Positions 43,421 to 52,608 of a stretch of 64,000 nucleotides of DNA are shown piece after piece. The position numbers were made by a program, and so were the translations under genes. The first letter of the stretch is position 1. Each line of letters starts with the position of its first letter. Location: positions 1 through 64,000 of the forward strand of contig NZ_JAYFQK010000008.1 of NCBI RefSeq assembly GCF_034927245.1, written 5' to 3'. Below the pieces are notes generated by a model, which was not told the origin of the DNA, did no database searches, and was given only the letters and a program-made list of their open reading frames with translations. Source of the DNA: Desulfitobacterium_A sp034927245. GTDB taxonomy: Bacteria > Bacillota > Desulfitobacteriia > Desulfitobacteriales > Desulfitobacteriaceae.

Positions 43421-44611
43421 ATGAGAAGAGTGTATTTAGACCATAGCGCGACAACTCCGGTGGATCCGGAAGTTGCTAAATTGATGATGACTTATTATAC
43501 GGAGAAGTATGGCAATCCATCCAGTGTTCATTCCTTTGGTCAAGAAGCTAAAGAAGGTTTAGAAATTGCCAGAGAACAGGTTGCGGCATTGATTGGAGCG
43601 CAAGCCAATGAGATTACCTTTACAAGCGGCGGCACAGAGGCGGATAATCTTGCCGTATTGGGTACCGCAGATGCTCTGCGTAAAAAAGGAAAACATATTA
43701 TTACCTCGGCAGTAGAACACCATGCGGTCCTGGAAACCTGTGAATATCTCGCCAAAAACGGTTTTGATTTGACCGTTATCCCTGTTGATGAAGAAGGATT
43801 TGTTGATCCTCAAGCCGTTGCGCAGGCTATTCGCCCGGATACGATTTTAATCTCGATCATGCATGCGAATAATGAAGTCGGAACAATCCAGCCTATCGCG
43901 GAAATCGGAAAGATTGCCAAAGAAAAAGGAGTGACCTTTCACGTTGATGCGGTACAATCCTTTGGCAAAGTTCCCATTGATGTAAAAGCAATGAATATTG
44001 ACCTCCTGACCATGTCCAGTCATAAGATTTACGGCCCCAAAGGGGTTGGCGCCCTTTATAGTCGGAAAGGGATTAAGCTGGTGCCCCGTGTTTACGGGGG
44101 CGGTCAAGAGAAAAAACGCCGTTCCGGGACAGAGAATCTGCCGGGAATCGTCGGTTTCGGGAAAGCCTGCGAATTGGCAGGCAAACGGATGGAAGAAGAA
44201 GAAAAGCGGTTAAAAGTTCTGCGGGATAAACTCATGGATGGAATCCTGGAGCGCATTGATTATGTTAAGGTGAATGGACCGCGAGGGGACAAGCGTCTCC
44301 CGAATAACGTCAATGTAAGTATTCAATATGTTGAAGGGGAGTCACTGCTGTTAAGTTTAGATATGATGGGAATCGCAGCTTCGAGCGGTTCGGCCTGTAC
44401 CTCAGGCTCGCTTGATCCGTCCCATGTGCTGCTGGCGATGGGGCTTCCGCATGAGATTGCTCATGGTTCCTTGCGTTTTTCTTTAGGACGTCAAAACACG
44501 GAAGAAGATATCGATTATGTTTTGGAACAGTTGCCTAAAATAGTGGAACGATTGCGGGCGATGTCTCCGCTTTATGATGCAATCATTCATAATACCGCTA
44601 AAGCCCAATAA
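43421..44611 (+). CDS. iscS: IscS/NifS cysteine desulfurase
   Basis: A PLP enzyme of 396 aa releasing sulfur from cysteine as a persulfide for Fe-S clusters and thio-tRNA. The PLP lysine is in SSHKIYGPKG, the catalytic cysteine in SSGSACTSGS, and the N terminus is VYLDHSATTPVDPE. ATG 43421 follows GGAGGGA; the frame from 43388 has no such site. It feeds IscU and MnmA, both encoded directly downstream. Confidence 0.95.
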   Translation: MRRVYLDHSATTPVDPEVAKLMMTYYTEKYGNPSSVHSFGQEAKEGLEIAREQVAALIGAQANEITFTSGGTEADNLAVLGTADALRKKGKHIITSAVEHHAVLETCEYLAKNGFDLTVIPVDEEGFVDPQAVAQAIRPDTILISIMHANNEVGTIQPIAEIGKIAKEKGVTFHVDAVQSFGKVPIDVKAMNIDLLTMSSHKIYGPKGVGALYSRKGIKLVPRVYGGGQEKKRRSGTENLPGIVGFGKACELAGKRMEEEEKRLKVLRDKLMDGILERIDYVKVNGPRGDKRLPNNVNVSIQYVEGESLLLSLDMMGIAASSGSACTSGSLDPSHVLLAMGLPHEIAHGSLRFSLGRQNTEEDIDYVLEQLPKIVERLRAMSPLYDAIIHNTAKAQ

Positions 44612-44648
44612 GTTATTTAATGTGTTTTTTAAAGGAGTGTGTTAAAAT

Positions 44649-45020
44649 ATGTATACACAAAAAGTAATGGATCATTTTACAAATCCTCGGAACGTCGGTG
44701 AAATACCGGATGCTGATGGAATCGGTGAAGTCGGAAATCCTAAATGCGGCGATATCATGCGCATTTATTTAGACGTTGAGGGAGATATTATTAAAGATGT
44801 GAAATTTAAAACCTTTGGCTGTGGTGCGGCTGTTGCGACGAGCAGCATGGTCACCGAGATGGTTAAAGGTAAAACCCTTGATGAAGCTTTAGCCGTAAGC
44901 AATGCCGCTGTTGCCGAAGCATTGGACGGACTTCCCCCGAACAAAATGCACTGTTCCAATTTAGCGGCTGATGCCGTGCATGCAGCAATCAAAGATTATC
45001 GTGAAAAACATCAAAAGTAA
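44649..45020 (+). CDS. iscU: IscU/NifU-like Fe-S scaffold
   Basis: A 123-aa scaffold on which Fe-S clusters are assembled. Ligand cysteines are in GNPKCGD, TFGCGAAVATSS and MHCSNLAADA. It starts after AAAGGAGTG, 37 bases downstream of iscS. Confidence 0.95.
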   Translation: MYTQKVMDHFTNPRNVGEIPDADGIGEVGNPKCGDIMRIYLDVEGDIIKDVKFKTFGCGAAVATSSMVTEMVKGKTLDEALAVSNAAVAEALDGLPPNKMHCSNLAADAVHAAIKDYREKHQK

Positions 45021-45035
45021 GGATAGGATAAACAA

Positions 45036-46163
45036 ATGACAATTACCGATAAACCGAAGGTAGTCGTCGGCATGAGCGGCGGCGTGGATAGTTCCATGGC
45101 CGCTGCTTTGCTTAAAGAAGAAGGATATGATGTGATCGGTGTAACCCTCCAGATTTGGCCTTCGGCAGGCCCGGATGTGGAAGGGGGATGCTGTTCGATC
45201 TCGGCGATCGATGATGCCAAGCGCATCGCCTTTCAATTGGGAATCCCGCACTACGTCTTGAATTTCCGCTCTTTCTTCGAAGAAAATGTGATCGATTATT
45301 TTACCGGATCTTATCTTAAAGGAGAAACCCCGAATCCTTGCGTAATGTGCAATCGTGTTGTCCGCTGGGGGGAAATGCTGCATAAAGCCCGGGCTTTAGG
45401 TGCGGATTATATTGCGACCGGTCATTATGCCCAAATTTTACGCAATCCGGAAAATGGCAGGCTTTACTTAAATCGGCCGGCCGATACTTGGAAAGATCAG
45501 ACTTATATGCTCTATACGTTGACACAGGATCAACTGGCTCATACCTTGTTTCCGTTAGCCGCTTACAAGAAGGATCAGATTCGCGAAATGGCCGAGCAGC
45601 GGGGTCTTATTCGCGTGGCCCGCAAACCCGACAGCCAGGAAATATGTTTTATTCCGGATAATGATTATGTCTCATTTGTTGCCAAGAGAGCATCGGAACC
45701 GATCAAGCCGGGAAACTTTGTCGATACCCAAGGCAATATTTTAGGGTGCCACCAGGGACTTATCCACTACACTGTGGGACAACGCAAAGGCCTTGGCATG
45801 ACATTCGGAAAGCCTATGTTTGTAGTCGGCTTTAATATTGAGCGCAATGAAGTTGTCCTCGGCGAGGACCCGGAAGTGTTTACCGATGTGCTTTATGCGA
45901 CAGATCTGAACTGGATGGCCATTGAAGATTTGACAAAGCCTTTAAAGGTAAGCGCTAAAATTCGCTACAAGGCTTCCTTAGCTCCGGCGACAATTTCTCC
46001 GGTGGAAAATTCGCAACAAATCAAGGGTGCGATTGGATCTTGTGTAAGGGTTCAATTTGAAACGCCGCAGCGGGCGATAACACCGGGACAAGCTGTCGTT
46101 TTCTACGATGGCGACAAGGTTGTTGGCGGCGGGAAAATTATTACGGATCCAAGAGGGATATAA
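45036..46163 (+). CDS. mnmA: MnmA, tRNA-specific 2-thiouridylase
   Basis: A 375-aa enzyme that thiolates U34 of Lys, Glu and Gln tRNAs. The ATP PP-loop GMSGGVDSSMAA, the catalytic CVMCNR and the second cysteine in SQEICFIPD are present, with GQRKGLGM in the central domain. The sulfur donor is presumably IscS, encoded in the same operon. Starts 16 bases after iscU. Confidence 0.95.
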   Translation: MTITDKPKVVVGMSGGVDSSMAAALLKEEGYDVIGVTLQIWPSAGPDVEGGCCSISAIDDAKRIAFQLGIPHYVLNFRSFFEENVIDYFTGSYLKGETPNPCVMCNRVVRWGEMLHKARALGADYIATGHYAQILRNPENGRLYLNRPADTWKDQTYMLYTLTQDQLAHTLFPLAAYKKDQIREMAEQRGLIRVARKPDSQEICFIPDNDYVSFVAKRASEPIKPGNFVDTQGNILGCHQGLIHYTVGQRKGLGMTFGKPMFVVGFNIERNEVVLGEDPEVFTDVLYATDLNWMAIEDLTKPLKVSAKIRYKASLAPATISPVENSQQIKGAIGSCVRVQFETPQRAITPGQAVVFYDGDKVVGGGKIITDPRGI

Positions 46164-46204
46164 TCAAAAAATAAGATCAATGAATGAATTCAACCGACTC
46201 GGGA

Positions 46205-46227
46205 AATAGTATTAAAGAACTATTTTG
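46205..46227 (+). terminator. Weak hairpin after mnmA
   Basis: AAATAGT pairs with ACTATTT around ATTAAAGA, followed by TG; AT-rich and without a clean U-tract. Confidence 0.35.
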
Positions 46228-46241
46228 TTGAGGAGGAAAAT

Positions 46242-46733
46242 ATGAGGCGCGCCCGAGATCTCATTGGTTTACCTGTCTTGGATTTAAAAAGCGGTAATGC
46301 CATCGGTTGGATCCAGGATGTTGTTTTTGATTCAACAGCTCAAAGGGTTAGTGGCTTGCTCTTAGAGAACGGTCATATTTTCCGTACAGGGAAAGGACTT
46401 CCGCGAAGCATGGTTGCTGCTGTCGGGAAGGATGCTTTAACCGTTAAGGACAATGTAGTTCAAGATATTAAAGGTATTAAATGGACTGAGAAAGTTGGAA
46501 ATCAGATATTTACTCAAGGTGGGGAAGCAAAAGGCACGATTCAAGATGTCTTTCTCGACGATTCGGCTGAGAGCATTGTCGGGTTCGAGGTTTCAGACGG
46601 TTTATTTTCCGATCTAATCCAAGGCCGGGGCGCGATTTTGCAGGAAAATGTCATGATAGATGGGAAGGACGTTTTAATCGTTGAAGACCACATATCACCG
46701 TGGGACCATAGAGAAGGAGGTTCACTATCATGA
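46242..46733 (+). CDS. PRC-barrel domain protein (two repeats)
   Basis: A 163-aa protein with two PRC-barrel-like units: ARDLIGLPVLDLKSGNAIGWIQDVVFD (residues 4-30) and KVGNQIFTQGGEAKGTIQDVFLD (about 84-107), each followed by a VxGxxL/F strand. PRC barrels occur in RimM and photosynthetic H subunits; the role here is unknown, possibly spore or envelope related. Strong GAGGAGG site. The stop overlaps the next gene (ATGA). Confidence 0.8.
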   Translation: MRRARDLIGLPVLDLKSGNAIGWIQDVVFDSTAQRVSGLLLENGHIFRTGKGLPRSMVAAVGKDALTVKDNVVQDIKGIKWTEKVGNQIFTQGGEAKGTIQDVFLDDSAESIVGFEVSDGLFSDLIQGRGAILQENVMIDGKDVLIVEDHISPWDHREGGSLS

Positions 46734-46924
46734 TTTGTCCGGTATGCGCGGGCCGGGTGATTGGCAAGGTCGGAGTAGATCAGTATTATTGCTGGGAATG
46801 CTGTGTTGAATTTAGCAACCAACCCGATAAGGTCGTTATTTACGATCTAGCCGAAGACGGTTCTTTAATCGCTTGGGAAGATCCAATTCTAGATGCCGGA
46901 ATTTCAGAAGCTGCATTAGAATAA
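46730..46924 (+). CDS. Small zinc-ribbon-like protein
   Basis: A 64-aa protein with paired cysteines CPVC and CWECC (residues 3-6 and 21-25), likely a zinc ribbon, and an acidic C terminus. It is translationally coupled to the PRC-barrel gene through a GAAGGAGG site inside that gene. No known family was recognised. Confidence 0.7.
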   Translation: MICPVCAGRVIGKVGVDQYYCWECCVEFSNQPDKVVIYDLAEDGSLIAWEDPILDAGISEAALE

Positions 46925-46949
46925 ATTAAAACTGAAGGAGGGATGAGCC

Positions 46950-47081
46950 TTGAAATCAGGACAAATGGTTGGCGGAATTGTGGCAGGCAGTCTTGTCGGA
47001 GTTGCAATTGGTTATATGGTTCGCCCGCGAAATAAAACCAAGTCTATGATGCGTAAGGGATTACGAATGATTAGATGGTAA
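46950..47081 (+). CDS. YtxH-like glycine-zipper mini-protein
   Basis: A 43-aa ORF starting at TTG, eight bases after AAGGAGG (46935-46941). The N-terminal segment MVGGIVAGSLVGVAIGYMV is a glycine-zipper transmembrane helix, followed by a basic tail (RPRNKTKSMMRKGLRMIRW). It resembles the anchor of YtxH-type envelope stress proteins but is shorter. It is the third gene of the PRC/zinc-ribbon trio. Confidence 0.65.
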   Translation: MKSGQMVGGIVAGSLVGVAIGYMVRPRNKTKSMMRKGLRMIRW

Positions 47082-47108
47082 GTCTCTCTGGATATTTAAT
47101 TGAAAATT

Positions 47109-47137
47109 AAAAGCGCGCATTGTCGCGCTTTTTGCGC
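47109..47137 (+). terminator. Terminator after YtxH-like gene
   Basis: AAAGCGCG pairs with CGCGCTTT around CATTGT, followed by TT and GCGCTTTTTT. Confidence 0.8.
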
Positions 47138-47164
47138 TTTTTTATTTCCTAAGGGGGAGCTCGC

Positions 47165-48247
47165 TTGAAGAAAGAAAGTTGGCGTTGGCTTTTCGTTTCC
47201 TTCATCGCTGTCTTTGGATTAATTTTGCTTATTTTGGTTAAGCCTGTGCTTGGACCTTTTTTACTGGCGTTTGGCCTTGCTTATTTGCTTAATCCTGTCG
47301 TTGAGGCTTTAGAAAAGAGGAGAATCGGCCGCCGCACGGCGATTGCCTTGGTTTTTATCGGAATTATTGCTGTTATAGGCGCAGCCATTTTTTTAATGCT
47401 GCCAAAGCTATATATTGAACTTTCGAAACTTACCCTTTCTTTGCCCATGACGATGCAAACAATCGACCAAGCTATACAAGATTTTCGGACTCACTTTCGT
47501 TCAACAGGATTGCCGAACCAGGTTGCCCAAGTGATCGATGAAAATCTTGCTCGAATGGAAATAGTCGTGGTTGAGCATCTGCACTCTTTTCTCCAAACTC
47601 TCCCGCAAATGCTGGCCTCCTTAAGCCTGTTTATTCTATCCCCGGTTTTAGCCATCTATTTTTTAGCGGATTGGAAAAGGCTGAATAAAGGCTGCTTGCG
47701 TCTTGTCCCGCAAAAGTGGCGCTTGGGGTGGCAGCGTTTACTCCAAGATATCAATCATGTTGTCCGTCGTTATATCCGCGGAGATATGATCATAGCCGTA
47801 ATTGTAGGCATCCTCACCGGAATCGGGATCAAGTTGGTAGGGATGGACTATGCCCTCTTAATTGGGATCATCTGCGGCGTGTTTGATTTGATCCCTTATT
47901 TTGGGCCTGTGATTGGGGCGGTACCGTCCATTCTGCTCGGGTTAACGGATTCGCCGATGATGGGGTTAAAGGTTGCCATTGTGATTATTATTGTTCAGCA
48001 GCTGGAGAGCGATGTAATTTCGCCCAAGCTTATGGGCGACAGCGTGGGGCTTCATCCCTTGCTCATCGTTTTCGTTCTGTTAGCGGGAGGAGAGCTTGCC
48101 GGTTTTTGGGGAATGCTCATTTCTGTTCCCATTGCGGCCGTACTGCGGGTGATCTTCAGACACATCTACTTTAGGCTGGTGTCCCCGGAATTAAAAAATG
48201 ATGACGAAGTGCTTAACCTTGCACCGTCTGTTGACAAGTTGCCCTGA
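47165..48247 (+). CDS. AI-2E family transporter
   Basis: A 360-aa membrane protein of the AI-2E (formerly UPF0118) family, with about eight helices. Markers are the N-terminal GPFLLAFGLAYLLNPVV and the C-terminal GVFDLIPYFGPVIGAVPSILLGL and LLAGGELAGFWGMLISVPIAAVLRV. Some members export AI-2, others act as Na+/H+ antiporters; the function here is open. TTG start, six bases after AAGGGGGAG. Confidence 0.85.
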   Translation: MKKESWRWLFVSFIAVFGLILLILVKPVLGPFLLAFGLAYLLNPVVEALEKRRIGRRTAIALVFIGIIAVIGAAIFLMLPKLYIELSKLTLSLPMTMQTIDQAIQDFRTHFRSTGLPNQVAQVIDENLARMEIVVVEHLHSFLQTLPQMLASLSLFILSPVLAIYFLADWKRLNKGCLRLVPQKWRLGWQRLLQDINHVVRRYIRGDMIIAVIVGILTGIGIKLVGMDYALLIGIICGVFDLIPYFGPVIGAVPSILLGLTDSPMMGLKVAIVIIIVQQLESDVISPKLMGDSVGLHPLLIVFVLLAGGELAGFWGMLISVPIAAVLRVIFRHIYFRLVSPELKNDDEVLNLAPSVDKLP

Positions 48248-48260
48248 TCTCCGCTATAAT
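48231..48260 (+). promoter_or_regulatory. SigA promoter of alaS
   Basis: TTGACA and TATAAT with an 18-base spacer; the -35 lies within the last codons of the AI-2E gene. Confidence 0.75.
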
Positions 48261-48265
48261 TTTAC

Positions 48266-48535
48266 AACAGGAATACATAGATTTTGGCTAAACCGATGAG
48301 GAAATCAATAGTATTTTTCCCTTTTCAGAGAGACTCTGGCAGGTGTGAAGAGTTATGGGGTTAGATATGAACGCTAGTTCCGAGGGCAAGTAAAACTTGA
48401 CGAAAGCACGCGTTAAGTGCAATGACAAAGCGATCCATCCACGTCATTATTATGAGTTTGGATGGGTAAGCAGGGTGGTACCACGGTAATAGCCCGTCCC
48501 TGATCAGGGGGCGGGTTTTATTTATTTTTTTATTT
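48266..48535 (+). promoter_or_regulatory. T-box leader of alaS (Ala specifier)
   Basis: Stem I shows AGAGAGACTCTGGCAGGTG with the GNUG-type loop. The candidate specifier GCT (48373-48375) lies in GAACGCTAGT and is followed by A, matching alanine. The T-box core CAGGGTGGTACCACGG is at 48471-48486. The terminator (GCCCGTCCCTGATCAGGGGGCGGGT, about 48491-48520) ends in a T-rich run. Confidence 0.9.
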
Positions 48536-48576
48536 TATTTACTATGGACTAATTTTGAATTTTATAGGAGGTAAAT

Positions 48577-51207
48577 ATGTATACTGGAAACGAACTGCGT
48601 GAAATGTTTCTGAAGTTTTTCGAGTCTAAAGGTCATAAACGATTGCCGAGCGCATCCTTGATTCCGAAGGATGATCCTACGCTTCTCTTAACGGTTGCCG
48701 GAATGGTCCCTTTTAAACCGTACTTTTTACGTAAGGTTGAACCCCCTATTCCGCGGGCGACAACCGCTCAAAAATGTGTTCGAACCCCAGACCTTGAAAA
48801 CGTTGGTGTAACAGCCCGTCATCATACCTTTTTTGAAATGATGGGTAACTTTTCCTTTGGAGATTATTTTAAAGAGGAAGTTATTCCTTGGGCATGGGAA
48901 TATGTAACCGAGGTCTTGAAAATTCCCGTCGAACAGCTTTGGATTACAGTTCATCCCGAGGACGAGGACGCCAGACAACTTTGGCTTGAAAAAGCGGGAG
49001 TTCAGGCCCAACGGATTTTGAATGATCCGGAAAATCTTTGGGCTGCAGGGCCGGTTGGGCCTTGTGGGTACTGTTCTGAAATTTATGTCGACCTTGGGGT
49101 TGAACGCGGCTGCGGAAAACCGGATTGTGCGGTGGGATGTGACTGTGACCGTTTCTTGGAAATCTGGAATTTAGTGTTTATGCAATACAACCGAGATGAA
49201 AACGGTGTGCTTACTCCCTTGCCGAAGCAAAACATTGATACAGGGATGGGACTTGAACGGATTGCGGCAGTTATGCAGGGGGCGGAAACAAACTTTGATA
49301 CGGATCTTTTCCGTCCGATCATCGACAAAGTCGCTGAAATTGCAGGCGTAGAGTATCATAAAGATCCGAAGACGGATATCGCCTTGAAAGTTGTTGCCGA
49401 CCATACTCGTGCTGTTTCCTTTATGCTATCGGATGGAATCCGGCCGGGCCGTGATGGCCGAGGTTATGTTCTGCGCCGCATTTTACGCCGGGCGATTCGC
49501 TATGCGCGTTTGATTGGCATTGAAAAACCGTTTTTGGAGCAAGTGTTTAGAATTATCCAAAGGGACTATAGCCATCATTATCCGGAGCTTAAGGAGAATG
49601 AAAACTTTATTCTCAACCATTTGCAGCTGGAAGAAAAGAACTTCCAAGCGACTTTGGAACAAGGGACTCAGTTGATCCAAGAAAAAGTGAAGTCACTGCA
49701 AGAAGCCGGAAAATCCGAATTAAGCGGAGCAGATGCATTCAACTTATATGAAACCTATGGTTTCCCGGTCGAACTGACAGCGGAAATGTTAAAAGAGCAA
49801 GACTTAACCGTAGATATGGCAGGCTATGAGGCTGCAGCCGAAGAGCATCGCCGCATCGCTAAGGAACAATCGCAGCAAATGCGAGCCGTTCAGGAAAGTC
49901 CGGCGATTGCCGGAAAAGCCAAGGCCTTGGGAACAACTCCTTTCAATGGTTATGAAGTTCTCCTGGAAAATGTTAAGATCGAAGCGTTATTTATTAATGG
50001 TGAAGAAGTTACCGAAGCGGCTGAAGGAGACGAAGTGCTCTGCTTCTTATCGCAAACGCCTTTCTATGCCGAAAGCGGGGGACAAGTAGCAGATGGGGGT
50101 CTCCTGCGGACAGCCCGTGCCGAAGCGAAACTTCTGGAAGTCAAAAAAGGAGTTACAGGCACGTATTATCATAAGCTGCAAGTGACGCAAGGGATTTTCC
50201 ATACAGGGGAAACAGCCGAGGCTTTAGTGGATCAGGAGGCCAGAAAGGCAACGGCCCGTCATCATAGTGCAACACACCTTCTCCAAGCGGCCTTGCGCTC
50301 CGTATTAGGCGAACACGTCCAACAAGCGGGTTCCTTGGTAACACCGGAACACCTTCGTTTTGACTTCACGCATTTCCATGCTATGTCCGAGAATGAAATC
50401 CTGCGGGTTGAAGATCAATTAAATCAGGCGGTATTAGCGAACCTTCCCGTTTCGACGGCTCAAATGGGAATTGGCGAAGCGAAAGAAAGCGGAGCCACTG
50501 CTCTCTTTGGCGAAAAGTATGGTGATATTGTAAGGGTTGTCTCGATGGGTGACTATTCCAAAGAGCTTTGCGGCGGAACTCATGTTCGCGCTACGGGAGA
50601 TATCGGTCTTGTCAAGATTTTATCTGAGGGTGGAATCGGTGCCGGACTGCGGCGCATCGAGGCTGTTGCCGGAATGTCAAGCCTAGAGTATACGCGCAAG
50701 CTTGATACGGAACGCCTTGAACTTGCCGAGCTTTTAAAAGCTCAGCCCGCAGATCTGACAAAGCGGGTCCAAGGACTCGTGGCTCAGCTTCATGAACTCG
50801 AAAAAGAACTTCAGCAACAAACGGCTAAAATGGCAAAGTATGAGGTTGAAGGTTTAATTCAACGCGTGAAAGAGGTTGAGGGGGTTCCTGTCTTGGCGGC
50901 TGCAGTTCAAGCGCCGGATATGGATGGGCTGCGCAATATGGCAGATATGCTTCGCGCTAAATTGAAATCCGGAGTGATCGTGCTGGGTGCGGCAGTTGAG
51001 GGTAAGGTCAATTGGGTTACGGTTGTTAATCCGACAGGTTTAAGCGGGTTGCATGCGGGGCAGATTATTAAGGAAGTCGCGAAAATTACCGGAGGCGGCG
51101 GAGGAGGCCGACCTGATATGGCCCAAGCGGGCGGCAAAGATCCCGCAAAACTGGGAGAGGCTTTAGATCAGGTACCTCGGATTATCCAAAGTTTCCTTAA
51201 AAAATAA
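48577..51207 (+). CDS. alaS: AlaS, alanyl-tRNA synthetase
   Basis: An 876-aa class II synthetase. The catalytic domain has PTLLLTVAGMVPFKPYF and VRTPDLENVG. The editing domain metal site is ARHHSATHLLQAAL with ELCGGTHVRATGDIG, and the C-terminal DHHA1 domain ends GGGGGGRPDMAQAGG. ATG 48577 follows ATAGGAGGTAAAT. It heads the alaS-ireB-(AKR)-ruvX-DUF1292-mltG gene set. Confidence 0.95.
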   Translation: MYTGNELREMFLKFFESKGHKRLPSASLIPKDDPTLLLTVAGMVPFKPYFLRKVEPPIPRATTAQKCVRTPDLENVGVTARHHTFFEMMGNFSFGDYFKEEVIPWAWEYVTEVLKIPVEQLWITVHPEDEDARQLWLEKAGVQAQRILNDPENLWAAGPVGPCGYCSEIYVDLGVERGCGKPDCAVGCDCDRFLEIWNLVFMQYNRDENGVLTPLPKQNIDTGMGLERIAAVMQGAETNFDTDLFRPIIDKVAEIAGVEYHKDPKTDIALKVVADHTRAVSFMLSDGIRPGRDGRGYVLRRILRRAIRYARLIGIEKPFLEQVFRIIQRDYSHHYPELKENENFILNHLQLEEKNFQATLEQGTQLIQEKVKSLQEAGKSELSGADAFNLYETYGFPVELTAEMLKEQDLTVDMAGYEAAAEEHRRIAKEQSQQMRAVQESPAIAGKAKALGTTPFNGYEVLLENVKIEALFINGEEVTEAAEGDEVLCFLSQTPFYAESGGQVADGGLLRTARAEAKLLEVKKGVTGTYYHKLQVTQGIFHTGETAEALVDQEARKATARHHSATHLLQAALRSVLGEHVQQAGSLVTPEHLRFDFTHFHAMSENEILRVEDQLNQAVLANLPVSTAQMGIGEAKESGATALFGEKYGDIVRVVSMGDYSKELCGGTHVRATGDIGLVKILSEGGIGAGLRRIEAVAGMSSLEYTRKLDTERLELAELLKAQPADLTKRVQGLVAQLHELEKELQQQTAKMAKYEVEGLIQRVKEVEGVPVLAAAVQAPDMDGLRNMADMLRAKLKSGVIVLGAAVEGKVNWVTVVNPTGLSGLHAGQIIKEVAKITGGGGGGRPDMAQAGGKDPAKLGEALDQVPRIIQSFLKK

Positions 51208-51282
51208 AGGATAATGGTGATGAGGGCGCGAATACTTCTCCTATATACGGTCCGTAGTGCGATAGCGAAGGGGGGAATGATC

Positions 51283-51549
51283 ATGGATGGACATATGGAT
51301 GATGACCATTTGGACGAAACGATGATGTTTAAATCTGAGGGAGGGGAAGCCTCACCTCGTGAAATTCTGGAACATGTTTATAATGCTCTGGAAGAGAAAG
51401 GATATGATCCAATCAACCAATTGGTAGGGTACCTTATGTCAGGAGATCCGGTTTATATCACAAGTTATGATCAAGCGCGCTCCCAAATACGCAAGATGGA
51501 ACGCTACGAGTTATTAGAAGAACTTGTGCGCTCATATTTAAAAAAGTAG
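51283..51549 (+). CDS. ireB: IreB family (UPF0297/DUF965) protein
   Basis: An 88-aa protein with the conserved MMF...EILEHVYNALEEKGYDPINQLVGYLMSGDPVYITS core. In Enterococcus, IreB is a substrate of the IreK Ser/Thr kinase affecting cephalosporin resistance. ATG 51283 is preferred, seven bases after AAGGGGGG; the ATG at 51277 is too close. Between alaS and ruvX is its standard place. Confidence 0.9.
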   Translation: MDGHMDDDHLDETMMFKSEGGEASPREILEHVYNALEEKGYDPINQLVGYLMSGDPVYITSYDQARSQIRKMERYELLEELVRSYLKK

Positions 51550-51560
51550 AATATCAACAG

Positions 51561-51597
51561 AAGCCCTCACTGCTAAAGTTGTGAGGGCTTTCTGCTT
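51561..51597 (+). terminator. Terminator after ireB
   Basis: AAGCCCTCAC pairs perfectly with GTGAGGGCTT around TGCTAAAGTT, followed by TCTGCTT. Confidence 0.75.
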
Positions 51598-51615
51598 AAA
51601 ATAAGGTGGTTTTGG

Positions 51616-52578
51616 ATGAAACAGGTTAAATTGGGCTGGAATGGGCCGATGATTTCTGAGGCAGGGTTTGGCAGCTTAGCGGTGTCTCCGCTGCAAGGTC
51701 GTGTGACCTTTGAAGAAGGGGTCAAGGTCATGCGCTATGCTTTTGAACGGGGAGTAAACTGGTTGGATACCGCTGAGATTTATGCTAATTATGAGCAGAT
51801 CAAAACGGCAATCCGTGATTTTCCGGATATTCGAGTGATAAGCAAATCCTATGCGGTAACCGGGCAGCAAATGGTCGAAAGCTTGGAAAAAGCCCGTAAA
51901 GGATTAGATCGTGATGTCATAGATTTCTTTCTCCTCCATGAACAGGAAAGCGCCTATACTTTAAAAGGGCATCATGAAGCATGGGAGGAGCTGCTTAAGG
52001 CGAAGGATAAGGGAATTGTCCGGGGAATTGGCATTTCCACCCATGCGGTTGCAGGGGTACGAGCCGGGGCACTTCAACCGGGACTCGATGTTATCCATCC
52101 GATTATCAATCGGCAGGGTATTGGGATCATTGACGGAACATTACAGGAGATGTTGGCGGCCATTAATTTTGCGGCTGAGATGAGAATCGGCATGTATGCG
52201 ATGAAGGTTTTTGGGGGCGGTCATCTTGCGACAACTCCCGAGGAGTCACTTAATTATGTTCGGGCGATTCCCGGAATTCAGGGCATGGCCCTGGGAATGT
52301 CGAGCACGGATGAGGTGGACTTCAATCTTAACTTTCTGGAGGATAAAGAAATCTCTGAGGATTTGCGGCGGCAGGTTAAATACCGTGAACGCAAGCTTTA
52401 CATTGCGGATTGGTGTCAAGGATGCGGAAAGTGTGTCGAAACCTGCCCGCAAGGAGCGTTGTCCATGAGAATACAAAGAGAAGGCTACGGAGAGCAAGCT
52501 GAGGTTGATCCCCAAGCCTGTGTCCTTTGCGGTTATTGCGGCCGTGTTTGCCCGCATTTTTGTTTGAAAATCGTCTAA
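51616..52578 (+). CDS. Aldo/keto reductase with C-terminal 2[4Fe-4S] domain
   Basis: A 320-aa fusion. The AKR barrel (residues 1-255) holds the tetrad D51, Y56, K77 and H108. The C-terminal segment carries two ferredoxin motifs, CQGCGKCVETCP and CVLCGYCGRVCP with a further Cys in PHFCLKIV. Such fusions occur in anaerobes and may couple NAD(P)H to ferredoxin-type donors; the substrate is unknown. It interrupts the usual ireB-ruvX adjacency. Confidence 0.85.
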   Translation: MKQVKLGWNGPMISEAGFGSLAVSPLQGRVTFEEGVKVMRYAFERGVNWLDTAEIYANYEQIKTAIRDFPDIRVISKSYAVTGQQMVESLEKARKGLDRDVIDFFLLHEQESAYTLKGHHEAWEELLKAKDKGIVRGIGISTHAVAGVRAGALQPGLDVIHPIINRQGIGIIDGTLQEMLAAINFAAEMRIGMYAMKVFGGGHLATTPEESLNYVRAIPGIQGMALGMSSTDEVDFNLNFLEDKEISEDLRRQVKYRERKLYIADWCQGCGKCVETCPQGALSMRIQREGYGEQAEVDPQACVLCGYCGRVCPHFCLKIV

Positions 52579-52608
52579 AGATTAAAGATAAGTAAAGGAG
52601 TTGGTGCG

